Positions 1 through 10,750 of a DNA stretch of 64,000 nt are shown here, in pieces (position 1 is the first letter of the stretch; each line of letters starts with the position of its first letter). This DNA is from Casuarius casuarius (lineage: Eukaryota > Chordata > Aves > Casuariiformes > Casuariidae): assembly GCA_003342895.1 (NCBI GenBank), contig PTFA01000035.1, positions 3,672,703 through 3,736,702 on the forward strand, given 5' to 3'. The notes under the pieces were generated by a model, which ran no database searches, was not told the DNA's origin, and was given only the letters and a program-made list of their open reading frames with translations. Position numbers and translations under genes: made by a program.

Positions 1-838
1 TTGACTTTTGCCATGAGGCATGCAAAAGCACGAAAATGCAGAGGTAGGTGCTGTCACGTCCATCCTGCTTTAGCTTTAAAACTGCAATAGGACAGCTTGC
101 TTTGTTAAATTAGATTCTTCACTTGTTTAATAGCAATGGTTTTCTATTCATGTTGTAAGACTGATTTGTTTAAATGGGGATATAAAGCATGCTTTCAGAT
201 TTAACAACGTGACGCTCCACTACCAAGTTTCATAACAGACTACAACATACCAAGGTGGTGGTATGCCTGAAACAGCAATAGAAATATCCAGTTCTGTGTC
301 AAAGAACAGGTCTTCTCTTTATCTTGGAAGAATGCTACGTTTTTATAACACTGACCCTACTTTCACTCTCATTTTTTGGATTGTTTGTCTGACATTACAG
401 TGTGGCAAGCACAACTAGTCTAAGACTAACACTGTCACCAGAAATACCAGTCCAAGAACACCTTGTTCCCACCTCTCAATACCTTCACCCCTTGGTCTTA
501 CGGGGGCCTCAGGGTGAGCTGTATCAGGTTTTTCCCTAGTTTTGTTTTCACTTCCATCAGTTCTTCAATTCAACTCGCTGTGTGACTGTAAAAACACTTG
601 TGCTAGCACAAAGTAGTGAAGGGCACTGCTATGGAAACAGGTAGCCAAAGACCAGCTAGAGGACAAGACTGATTTCTGCAGTAGGGCTGGCTCGAACAAC
701 ATTAAAACTTGTGAAATAGGTGTTAGCAGCAGTAATTAAATATGACATAATACATCTTTACCAAAAAAGGACAGAAGAACAGGAAGAAAAATACAGGGAA
801 CAGTTTAAAATTTAAGACCAGACAAAACAACAACTTAC
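1..838 (-). other. FHIP1A: Intron of FHIP1A downstream of the second coding exon (partial)
   Basis: This is the intron that follows the minus-strand coding exon ending at 839; the donor reads G|GTAAG on the minus strand at 838-834. No further exon of the gene is visible before the window edge: the FHIP motif expected next (residues after YFCP) is not encoded here in any minus frame. I see no RNA gene or clear repeat in this stretch. Confidence 0.75.
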
Positions 839-1465
839 CGGGCAAAAGTAGGTGTTTTCTGCTATGTGGTTTGCAACAACATTGTTTTCTGCAGACAGAG
901 ACATTATGAAGAGCAGTGCATCACGGGCCTGCTGACCTACTCTTCCTTCTCGATGGATAAAGGGAATTAGAAGGGAAAAAATGAGGAAATTGGCAGCTCC
1001 CTGGTCCTCACTGGTGTGGAAAAACAGTTCTAAAATGGAGGGATCTTTGGCTATTATAGAGCAGAGCTGGTTCAGGAGGACAACCAACTCTGCTTCCACT
1101 GCTGGTGTGGCAGTCCCTGAGCAGGAGCTCAGCAACATCATCAAAGGCTTCAAGATGGGCTTGTGATGCAGCAAAGGCTGATGAGACTGGGTAACCAACA
1201 TTTCATACATCTTGAGCTGTTCGATTTTTGTCTCATCAGTGAACTCTCGCCGTAGGCTCCAAAGGAAGAGCTTTTCCATGATGTTTTCTGAAACCACAAA
1301 CTCCAGGATGGGCCCCATTGAGGCATCCTTTGCTTGCTCCTCAATCAACAGGAAGAGCATGTGCTCTACATAATTCTGAACAGTGCTGGCCTCATCAGGT
1401 GGAATTGCCCCATACTTTGCCTGAGTGTTTTTCAAAGGATCATGCTTCTCTAAGATTTTGAGAAC
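839..1465 (-). CDS. FHIP1A: FHIP1A coding exon 2, residues 36-244 (N-terminal helical-repeat region)
   Basis: FHIP proteins (FTS- and Hook-interacting) form the FHF complex with AKTIP/FTS and a Hook protein and help link endosomal cargo to dynein-dynactin. This exon is 627 nt, phase 0 at both ends, 209 codons with no stop. It begins VLKILEKHDPLKNTQAKYG and ends ENTYFCP. Between lie long hydrophobic helices typical of the family, including MGPILEFVVSENIMEKLF, FTDETKIEQLKMYEMLV, QSHQPLLHHKPILKPLMMLL and GQQARDALLFIMSLSAEN. The acceptor is CTCTTTAG|GTT (minus strand) and the donor CCG|GTAAG. The family and the paralog FHIP1A, rather than the more divergent FHIP1B, are judged from remembered conservation of these blocks, not by alignment. 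No frameshift or stop suggests a functional gene. The leucine codon TTG at 1435 is internal, not a start. Confidence 0.9.
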
Positions 1466-2754
1466 CTAAAGAGAAACAAACGTATATCTATCATTTGAGC
1501 GCATGTTTTAAAAATATGGACCTACCTATAAAGAAAAAAAAATCAGAATTATTAACATGAAAAGGCCCAATCTCTTTCATGCTTTTGCTTTTAGCCTAAG
1601 TCAAGCAGTCTAAATTTAAGTTTCATATTTGGCATGTATTTGAGGCCAAAATATGCCAAAATATAACGCTTTCATTCATTTTTATAAGTACCTGAATTTG
1701 CCAGTTGTCCCGCTGCTGAAAAATCAGGGTTCTCAAATATGGACAAACTAGATTCCCTTAGCCTTCCAAAACTTCATTTCAGTAATGTTTGAAACAAATT
1801 TCTCTCTGTCACAGCGCCCTGAAATCAAGGCTCCTCACCACATCTTATACGAAACTAAATGGCCACTGATGCCCACATACTCTTGTAACCTTCAAAATAT
1901 ACTCAGGCTTGAGTAATAATTGTCATCCTGGCACATATACCCCTGGATTAAACTCTATTCTGCAATCAGTGAAGCTCGCTGTCTGTGAAACAACCACTGC
2001 ATTTAGCTCTTGTCAGGGCTGATCTCCAAAGAATCACAAAGGAACCGTGGCTCCACTAGTACGACACCACCACTACCGTCAAGTCAAAAAAGGTGGCTCT
2101 TGGCAGATGGCTAAGTCTAGAAATGTCTCAAGAACACCACCACTCGTCTGCTTACTTCTCAGAATAGCAGAAACAGCAAAAGCAGAATCACAGAAATCAA
2201 TAGTTCTACAAAAACCATTAGTTATTCGTATTACTGCAGTAAATAAGACCTTATGTTATGGTGCTCTGAGCAAAACATCTTGGCCTAAAGAGTGACACGT
2301 GAACATTTTTTAGAATATGTTGAAATGCATACATTGAAATCTGTATCTATCCAGAATACACAACACCGCATGCAGCTTTGCATCCATACATCTAATCTAC
2401 TTTACAAAAGACAGGCAAGCCTTACCTAGCACAAAGAAAGGAAGAACAGAAGTTAGCAACAGGGCCCAAGTCACAGTGAATCACTAGGAAAGCCAGCAAG
2501 ATCTATGCTTTTCATACAAAATAATATCATAGCACTTCCTTTCAGATGCAAGTCTGGAGTTTAAAGCATGATTAGTAAAGCTTAACCATAATTTCAAAGG
2601 TCAGCGACCTTATTGTTTTAAATGTTTCAATATCATCCAGTGCATTCAGCATGATAAAAACTTGTTTCCAAGAAGTTCAGCATTATCCCAAAAGAATGAA
2701 GTAAATTCCTATTAATGCAACCTACTTCAAAACAGTAAAATTAATTAACATTAC
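1466..2754 (-). other. FHIP1A: FHIP1A intron between the two coding exons
   Basis: A 1,289-bp phase-0 intron with a CAG|GTAATG donor at 2755/2754 and an acceptor CTTTAG at 1466 on the minus strand. It is AT-rich with no visible repeat or RNA gene. Short open frames on the plus strand (for example near 2047-2295) have no recognisable protein similarity and are taken as chance. Confidence 0.8.
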
Positions 2755-2859
2755 CTGTGCCCAGTGTGTTCTAAACACTATCATACATGTTTCTGGGTCA
2801 ACACCCTGCAGGCTCACAGCCTGCCGATTTTTGCTGATACTGGTTCCAGAGGACATCAT
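2755..2859 (-). CDS. FHIP1A: FHIP1A first coding exon, residues 1-35
   Basis: Minus-strand ATG ATG at 2859-2854 opens a frame of 35 codons ending exactly at a CAG|GTAATG donor, phase 0, and it joins in frame to the next exon. The encoded end, GVDPETCMIVFRTHWAQ, followed by VLKILEKHDP from the next exon, matches the FHIP N-terminal motif (DPETC..VF..HW.QV..ILEKHD). An in-frame TAA lies 22 codons upstream at 2925-2923, so the start must be at or after 2859. Of the two tandem ATGs the second has the better context (A at -3); which one is used cannot be told. This exon is too short to stand out as an open frame; it was found from the splice signals and the family motif. Confidence 0.85.
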
Positions 2860-2986
2860 AAGTTCTCCAAAGGTCAAGCTGACTAGGCCATGCTTGATTT
2901 CTTTTGAAAATCCTGTAGTCTGTTACAGATGTTCAAGCATCACAACGAGATGATACCCTGTTCTGAGCTTTGGTATCTGCAGAAAC
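2860..2986 (-). other. FHIP1A: 5'UTR part of the FHIP1A start-codon exon
   Basis: The minus strand has a good acceptor (a T-rich run then AACAG) ending at 2987, so the exon most likely starts at 2986 and carries 127 nt of 5'UTR before the ATG. A nearer AG (CTGTAACAG ending near 2921) is a weaker alternative acceptor. A 5-codon upstream ORF lies within this stretch. The boundary is inferred from consensus only. Confidence 0.55.
2923..2940 (-). promoter_or_regulatory. Candidate 5-codon upstream ORF in the FHIP1A leader
   Basis: On the minus strand, ATG CTT GAA CAT CTG TAA runs from 2940 to 2923, in the same frame as the main start and 21 codons before it. If the exon begins at 2986 this uORF is in the mRNA and could lower initiation at the main ATG. 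If the nearer acceptor is used, it is spliced out. Confidence 0.4.
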
Positions 2987-4464
2987 CTGTTAAAAAATAC
3001 ATATATATGCAGGCACATGAAATTATAGCATAAAACAAAAAAAGAACACAGTTAAAGAAAACAACAAAACCTTTTTCCCTTTTAATTCAGCCTGAAGACG
3101 GAATTTTTAAAAGCATGTTATATGGGACCATCTTCTCACACTTTTAATCATAATGATAGTTTTTAATCCTCAAACAGATCTTTTGAGATCAGTGGTGGAA
3201 TGAAGGTGCTACTCAAAATAAATATGGATAATAGAAGCTTCTGCAATAAACCTTTTATGCATACTTCACTATATTTTTAGTTTTATATTATGCTGTTTTA
3301 GCCTTCTGACCTTGCCTCTTTTTAGAGTTGCTTAGTAACTAATGTTGCATAGACTATTCAGGTAAACAAAGTACAGGTTATTTTCTAGATTTTTTTAAAA
3401 CAGTATTTCCATCAACAGACATAATTACAAATACTTGAAGTTTTTTGTCAGGAAAGCATATCAAAAACATTTTGAAATGTCTGTAGAGGACCATATACAG
3501 ATAAAAAGATGCACCTGTATCCATACCAAGCTAACCAAAAACAGAGGACATAAAAGATAAAACTTTCACATATCCAAAGTCAAATAAATGGAGATGTCAT
3601 ATTAAAGGAACATGAGAATAAGACCGAGAACAAACATTGAATCCTTCTTTTCATTCCTTATTTAATATCCTAGATATCTGAGTATCAAAGTAGATGCACA
3701 CCTGCAGGGGCAAGTTAAAATGAAACAAAGAAAAGCATCTTCCAGATACTTATGAGAGGTTTAAGAAAACATATTTTTCCCCTCAAGCGCCAATATATAA
3801 AACAGGCACACAATCCCTCTTTTTCTGTTTCTCCAACAACTTTAAATTTTTATTCTCCTTTTTTGCAAACTGACTAGGCTTTTAATTTAATTCAATTTTG
3901 TGCCACAGCAAAAAATCCCAAAGAGTTCAGAAAGACAACAAATGCATTACAGGTAGGAACAGCTCATATACATCGCAGCAGATTTTTATTTGTATTAGCG
4001 ACTGCATTTTGAAACATTCTTTTATTCTCCAGTCTTCATTACAATCCCAAGGCCCCTGGACATTCACAGGCTCAGCAATACATTAGGAAACTTTTGTACT
4101 CTGAGTTGCCAAAGCCTACATAGAAATATATTAGGCATATCTTTTCCAGTATGTTAGGTATTCCTCTGTATATATCTCAAAAGATACAAATCTTTTCTCT
4201 GCAGTGGTTATCTCTGTTCTGCATGTATGCTCTGCTCATATTCTTGAAACTATCTGCAGAGCAAAACATATAGCCCGCCTCAAAAGTAAGAGCAACTTGG
4301 TCTATCTTCAAAACTTCCATAGATTTACAGGCTACAAAGTTAAAAATCCCCACACAGAGAAACATTAAGATTTCTGAGGCAAGAAAGCAAGCAAAAAGAA
4401 AGTGATTATGCAATCTTAATTTTCCCTTGTGCACACAGAGCAGATTCAAATACATTCTTAATGC

Positions 4465-4478
4465 TTTCCCCCCCCCCG
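4465..4478. repeat. Poly-C run
   Basis: A run of about ten C within a pyrimidine-rich tract (near 4469-4478). Simple sequence, likely length-variable. Confidence 0.7.
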
Positions 4479-7384
4479 ACCCTCCTTGCATCTTCTATGC
4501 ACCTTATGCATAAGATGCATACTACGCATTTCCTAAACACGCTGTACAATTAACATGATCTAGTTTATCCCTTTTGCAGATAAAACATTCCCTGGGTGTG
4601 GAGGCCAGCATAAATCTTGGGGGTTTATCGGTTGGAGCAACACCACTTTGCAGAACCAAGCCAGTGCTCCGGACAAGCTGCTCCCCAGATAACAAGCTAC
4701 CAGGAACCAGATGCACTGAAGAGCAGTGGGCAACGACAGCCTGACCTAGCTCTGTGAGAGCCAGCCAAGTCTGGAAACTGCAATAATTCCCTATAACATG
4801 TTATCAAAGTCTCTCTACTCCCTGCCCCCACCCTTCTTACCTGCCTATCTCTTCCATGCTCACATTGGTCCTACACTGTCAAGCTCTCCTTCCAGACGGA
4901 GCGGCTCATTTCCTCATTCACTTGAAGGTGCCTATCAGTACACTGTTACTTCGTAACAGTACACTTCACACTTCCTGCTCCAGCATAGGAAGAAGAAAAT
5001 ATATATATATAAAAAAAAGAGAGCGATCAAAGTAGCAAGTGAATTTGAGAACCCAACTTCAGAGGCCTATGATCTATTTTTTATTGTTATTGACTTATTT
5101 AAGTAGACAGCCCTACATGTTCAATGCACAGTTTCTGGGGACTTGCATCTGAGAGCTCAGTAATTCTACCAAAAATCATGCAGAAAATAAGACCCAGGCT
5201 TAGATATCATTTGTAAAAAGCCTGCTTTAGGTAGTTTGCCTAATATCATATCTAATAATCCAAAGGAACATTTAACCAACCTATTCTTTAGATCACCTGT
5301 CCACCTCCAGCCAGTTCCCCCTTTGTCACCCATCTCCCCCAAACACAGATCTTCCCATTTCCATAACAATTCAGAAGACTCCTTCAGGCAAGCCTCCTTC
5401 ACTACACAACCCTGACTCATCCCACGAGTGGGTCTGTCCAGGGCACGAAATGAAGCAAGCAGCTTCAGAAAAACTAATGTGATCATGTAATTAAAGATGG
5501 TAGCATAAGATGCAGCAAGAAGACTTAATTAACCTTGCAGAGGCAAACTCAATTCTGGAATTTACTAGTTTTTGAATTGCCTCACTATATAACTGAGAGG
5601 CTGCTTCAACGTAGAGTTTGCATGTTATTTAAGAATTCAGGCAAAACAAACTGATATTACACATATCTAGATATTGCATGACAAATTTTGCCATTGGTAC
5701 AGTACACACAGTAGACAGTACAGTACAGTTCTACAACAGCAGAACCAGAAACTTCAGATCAGCCTCCATGAACAACAGTAAGGAAGATGACGACTTTCTT
5801 GGAAAATACTGATAAAAATGCAGGGAGAAATGGTGATGTAAGACTCGAGAAGTGTGCAAAGCTCCAGGATGTACCATACACTGGCAGGCTAAAAGCATTT
5901 AATCTGTTACCCCCTTCTCCTCTAATCTGTTCTAGTTCTCTGTCGTCCCTCCCCTTCAGTATTTAGCTTATTCCCTCATGCATCCTGCCCATCCCAGCCT
6001 CAGACTCTGCTCCACAACCTTTGTAACAGCATCCTGCCTCCCTTCTAATTTAATTCCCTCTCCACCAGATCCTCTTTAAATAAAAGATAAAGATTTTTAC
6101 TACTCTTATCTCATAACTATCTAAACAGTCAAACACACTTTTGGGGGTGAAGGTGCAATATTGGCATCTTGGCCGTTACAGACTCCTGAAGTGTTTCTTC
6201 ACTTCTCAGCAGCTACAAAAAGACTTAAGACCAACAGCAATGCGTCAGTACAGACGCGTTTCAGCACAGACGCATAGAGAAAAAGGGCATCCAAGCACTC
6301 ACTTGCAGGGAGGTTGTGTTTCATGGTACATTTCTCACCACACATTTAAAATAGAGCAACATACACAGCAATCCGCTGATGGAGTCACCGTTACATTCGT
6401 GTATGCAGGAGAGTTCATTTCCCACAAATCTACAACTTAATTATTGCCATTTAAGTAAGAATTTATAACCACCACATTCTCAAACATTCAAGCCCTGCCT
6501 TCACTAATAGCTTACTGCCTATGCAGATCACTTCATTAGTCTGCGTTTGTAGTAGTGGCATCGTGTCCTACACAAAGATGTCTTAATTCCAACCACCACA
6601 CAAAACAGCAGAGGCAGCCCCTGCAAAGGAAGCCTCTAAGACAAGCAGGTATGTCCCGCCTTCGTCTCCTGCATAAAGTCCCCTAAGGCGGTTCATTTAC
6701 TATATTCGTTATTATGTGCACAAACACTATCCTGTTCATCATCCAAATTCATCTCTAGCATTTATGTATTACAAGTTGGACCTATTAGCCTACTGCACAT
6801 ATATCACTAGATTAAAGCCATTTACGTCCTTAACAACAAAGAATCATGAAAACTATCAATCATCCTTTGGTGACAAAAAATAACATCTCAGAGAGTAAAA
6901 CGCTATCAGAAATAGCTCATTCTTACTGCTCACTCCTACTGTACTAAGTTATCATAAATTAACTGCACAAAGGGCCAAATGAAGAACCAAAATACCAAAT
7001 CAAAATTCTTTTACCCAAAAACAACTTGCCTGCAGTAAACATTAGGTTAATCAGAGCTAAATTCACTCACATCTATTCAGCTACTCGATTATAAACAATC
7101 TAATAGTAGTGAGGGAACACTGACATTCTCCTCACAGGGCAAATACTGTGCCTTTCTTATCACCTCTAACTTACAAGTAACTAGACAGCAACGAGCAAGA
7201 CAGCAACATGCAGGGATACAACAATCAAGTCAGTTCCCTTAATGGAGCAAATATTTCCAGTCTGGAATGCACATTGGGATACCAGGATTCACTTACAATA
7301 ATAATACAAATATTCTTTAACACAATTATAACACAAAATGCTAATGTTTGAAAAAATATTACAGACTTTGTAATACCACCCCTT

Positions 7385-7570
7385 ACAACTGCAGTTTTAT
7401 GCACCTACAACCCCCATGTGAAATAGGATGTCACACCACACAGATGAACTGAGGTCTGAAGAGACAAATGGATTTGACCAAGGCCGTGCGGGATGTCTGT
7501 GGCAGAGCCTCCCCACAGCCCCAACTACTATTCTAGTCCTGACAGTCACGGCCCTCTCGGAGATCTTCCT
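7385..7570 (-). repeat. MIR-like ancient SINE fragment, reverse orientation
   Basis: Read on the plus strand, the blocks CAGATGAACTGAGG, GATTTGACCAAGGC and GTGGCAGAGCC occur in the order and rough spacing of the reverse complement of the MIR consensus (cagatgaggaaactgagg ... ttgcccaaggtc ... ggcagagcc). Divergence is high, as expected for an element older than the bird-mammal split. Outer limits are approximate. Identified from memory of the consensus; a RepeatMasker run would settle it. Confidence 0.6.
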
Positions 7571-7687
7571 ATATTATTTGCATAGCTGGACAACAGTTTC
7601 CAAAATTAGGCAATTAATTTGCATCTCATATAAACTTTATCAGCTTTATAGTAAATATTTTCCAATGTGAAGTTGTTGTTCTTTCTT

Positions 7688-7733
7688 GGGGGGGGAGGGG
7701 GGAGGGGGACTGGTTTCAGGCCCCCCACCCACC
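7688..7733. repeat. G-rich tract followed by C-rich tract
   Basis: Runs of eight, six and five G split by single A (7688-7708), then about 10 bases later a run of six C and two CCC runs. The G tract can form a G-quadruplex or pair with the C tract. Confidence 0.8.
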
Positions 7734-7801
7734 CAAGTCCAGTTAACTGTTGTATATACAAACAGGATGCTAACAAACAGCTCTTTTCTCCCTAAGCAGC
7801 C

Positions 7802-7927
7802 GTAGAGGAAATTATATGGTCATATGCAGAGGTCCATAATCATTCCTGTGCAGTCACTGATAAGTGAATGAAGACTTGAGGGAAAGAGAGCAGAAAACTT
7901 TAGCACGACGCAGCTTAGTTCCAGTTT
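7802..7927 (+). repeat. Direct repeat, copy A (about 125 bp)
   Basis: This segment and 8599-8727 share blocks in the same order: GTAGAGG.AAATTATATGGTC, TATGCA, AATCA, TCTGATAAGTG-like, and CTTAGTTC near the end, with substitutions and small indels between. Either a local segmental duplication or two copies of an unrecognised dispersed repeat. No coding content. Confidence 0.7.
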
Positions 7928-8598
7928 AAAAAAAGCAGCCTGCAATTGCACCAAGTAGCTTTAGATGCAATGTTGAGATGGAGACCCGGTCATCAGACTC
8001 TTGGAGGCTCTCTGCTCTCAGTTTCCCTTCAGAAGTCTGTAAATCATCAACCCTTTTTCCCCAGCTGATTACAGTGCTGAACTCCCCCATGAACAGAAGT
8101 GCTTATTTTACTCAGAGTATGTTAGAAGAACAGCCCAGCAGAGAAGCCCTAGTGAAGTTCACCCCCGCTGGAGCATCCCTTTTCAGAAGTTTTGCTTTTG
8201 AATTAAAAAAGCAGCACAAAAAATTGCAGGATTGGGCTTTCCTCAGGCAATGTACAATGTATAAAGAGATAAAGCGTGTAACACAGCCTAATGTATAATG
8301 TATTACGGGAAACCAAAAGCATGCTTCAAGGCTCTGCAATTTAGTTATCAAGCTCATCTTCCACTGAATCTCTAAAAAGATGTTCTCCAGCAGCTCCCTA
8401 ACACCTGCGTTGTTGTCATGAGATTCGATATGCTTTCATTCTACTGGCCGCAGCTTTCCACCCTCCCAGTCCAAGTGCACAAGAGCCCAGAGAGATGGAT
8501 AAGAAACCTTGATGGTAGTAAAAGAAACGGCATATGTCAAAATATTTTCACAGATCAGCATGGCATAAAGGGGCTTGAAATTAGACAACTTCAAAGGA

Positions 8599-8727
8599 GT
8601 AGAGGGAAATTATATGGTCTTATGCATAGTTACACAATCACATCTCTGCAGTCTCTGATAAGTGGATAGGGGAGGGTAGGAGAAAAGTGAATGGTGAATT
8701 TTACCATGCCTCAACTTAGTTCTGGCT
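8599..8727 (+). repeat. Direct repeat, copy B (about 125 bp)
   Basis: Second copy of the segment at 7802-7927, about 800 bp downstream in the same orientation. Core AAATTATATGGTCTTATGCA matches copy A with few changes; similarity fades after the shared CTTAGTTCTGG-type end. Confidence 0.7.
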
Positions 8728-8902
8728 TCAAGAGAGACCTTGTTCAGGGTTTGTTTGTTTTGGATTTTAAAGAAAGCTTTTTGCATAAATTTGTCACCTT
8801 TTCTTTAAGAACAGGAAGACAGTCTCTGCATAACAGGATCTGTCTTGTTTGTGGTAAGTTTGACAACAAGCACAAGCCTCTGAAGAACAGTCATATCCCC
8901 CC

Positions 8903-8934
8903 TTAATGACCCTACACACTTGCAGGGTCATTAA
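8903..8934. repeat. Perfect 11-bp hairpin, 10-nt loop
   Basis: TTAATGACCCT (8903-8913) is the exact reverse complement of AGGGTCATTAA (8924-8934). It could be the remains of a palindromic element or a chance hairpin. Confidence 0.85.
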
Positions 8935-9339
8935 CGGAAAGCAGAACGACAGTGTGCACGTTCTGTGTTTTCTTCTCACTGGAAAACAGTGGTTTTGTGA
9001 AAGGTAACTAAGAAAATGTCAGTAGGCTTAAACTTACTGCTGCCATCTGCAAGTGCAGAATGGTTAAAGGCCCCTGCATCCGAGGATCTCCATGGTCTTC
9101 CTAAACCAAATCTACAATGGAGCTACTGAAACATATTTAGGGGAAGAATGAGAGTTGGGGTTAAAATGGAAGTGTGGATAATAAACTGAAACTTTTTTCT
9201 CCAAATAGGTCCGAACAACTTTCTCTGTAGGTCAGGTTTTTTTGTTTGTTGGGTTTTTTTTACAGTATTAATTAGTAGTAAGAATAAGTCACATACTTCC
9301 TCAGAATTAACGTCTCAATGAAAAGAAGTCTCTCCTGCA

Positions 9340-9660
9340 CAAAAGTACACACACTTTTGAAAGACCTTTATTCCATCTCAAGTTTTATACATTGTTTAAG
9401 TACAACAAACGCTATATGAAATAAAGTGGACAGAGATGGACACAATTTAATTTCGCGACATGCACTGCGGACCCCGGCTACTGCCGCTGTGTGCCGGTTA
9501 CCGCGCGGCTCGCCGCCAAGGGGAGGCATCCAGAACATCACAGGGACCGTGCGCGTGGGTCAGCCGCGGAGCACGGTCAGTCGTTACAGCATGTTGCCAC
9601 GTTGCTGAAATCGCTCCGCTCTGCACAGTACCCTCCTATCTCAGGGCCCAGAGGTACACC
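9340..9660 (-). other. Polyadenylation-like end and GC-rich patch on the minus strand
   Basis: On the minus strand AATAAA (9372-9367) is followed about 15-25 nt later by a GTGTGTGTAC/T-rich stretch, the usual layout of a poly(A) site. Just upstream on that strand is a CpG-rich block (about 9452-9650) unlike its AT-rich surroundings. All three minus frames contain stops, so it resembles a 3'UTR or noncoding RNA end rather than coding sequence. It may be an intronic polyadenylation site of FHIP1A, a separate noncoding transcript, or an old retrocopy; no poly(A) tail sits directly after the signal. Confidence 0.35.
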
Positions 9661-10559
9661 CTCTATTCCCACAGGTCGACAAGAATGATATTTTCTCTGA
9701 AACAGCTCACAAGCAATCTCCGAAGTCCGAGACAGACTCACTGTTACAGAAGTAAGCTGTGAGGAGTGCAGGGCGAGCTGAAGTACTGCGATAAATTCGA
9801 TCACTTTTCTATTAGGAATGCCTTTTTCCTCTTTTGCTTAAGCAGTACTCACCTACAGGAGCTCTGCGAGCAACCCACTGCAGCAGATTACCAGAGAAAC
9901 AGTTCAGACCACATTAACTATCACCTGTTTCATTTGCTCCTTCACGTCTCAATGCTGCAGCCCACTGCCCTCCCTCTGCACACCTCAGGCAAATATTTCA
10001 CATTTAGTCAGCTTTCTTCAGCCTGTCGTTTCTACCCATTATCAGCAAAAACACTATGCCTTCAGTGGGGGAGAAAAAATAAATAAGTCTTTTACACTGA
10101 TAAAGCTATCTGCCTAAAAGCCCAACAGAGAACAAGTCACCACAGTTTGCTGAGCAACGTAGTTAATCAATGTGGTTAATCAAAGCATCAATCTCGTCTC
10201 ATCAAGCACAACTGAATCCATCCTGCTAACATGAAAGTAAGAATGTCTTCTCACTTGTCCCCACAGAGATTATACAGCAAGAATGATCTCACGAGAGAAA
10301 TTACACACAGTTTTATAATGATACAAAATCTTACCATCCCACCCACAGTCTGCTGCAGTTAAAAACACAACCCATCTTCTCTCAAATCAGCTCTGGAGAG
10401 CTGCACTACTTACATGCTGGCGGCAGATTCACGCCAGTTCAGACAACTAATTGGTATTACCAACCTCTGCATGTGATCTATTTAATCCTATGGGGTTATA
10501 CATTGGGGGATCAAGCTAAGGCATTAAATAAATATATGGTTTAGAGACATGAACGGGCA

Positions 10560-10750
10560 ATTTGCCCGCCCAGCAGCAGTGGCAGGCGAGGGGCTGGCCT
10601 GGCAGCCGGGGTGCCCCACTGCAGCAGTGGGGCAAGCCTAGGGCACAGCTTAGAGGGTGGGTGAGGACACTGGCTGGCGCTGGCAGCCCGAGCGCGGGGA
10701 CGCAGGCTCAGCCGCACTCCGAGCCCTCGGGGGCTTCCACTGCCTAGGAC
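10560..10750. other. Isolated GC-rich patch
   Basis: About 190 bp with clearly higher G+C than the surrounding intron, several CpG, CAGCAG motifs and the hairpin at 10612-10634. The open frames crossing it have no recognisable similarity. Could be a small orphan CpG cluster or a decayed GC-rich repeat. Confidence 0.5.
10612..10634. repeat. Perfect 11-bp palindrome with 1-nt centre
   Basis: TGCCCCACTGC (10612-10622) and GCAGTGGGGCA (10624-10634) are exact reverse complements around a single A. As DNA it is a near-perfect palindrome that could extrude as a cruciform. Confidence 0.85.

Noticed and set aside
570..610. CTGTGTGACTG phrase reminiscent of MIR
   Set aside because: Only about ten bases match and the flanks do not follow the MIR order.
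4942..4960. 8-bp stem ACTGTTAC/GTAACAGT with 3-nt loop
   Set aside because: Short stem of a kind expected by chance several times in a window this size.
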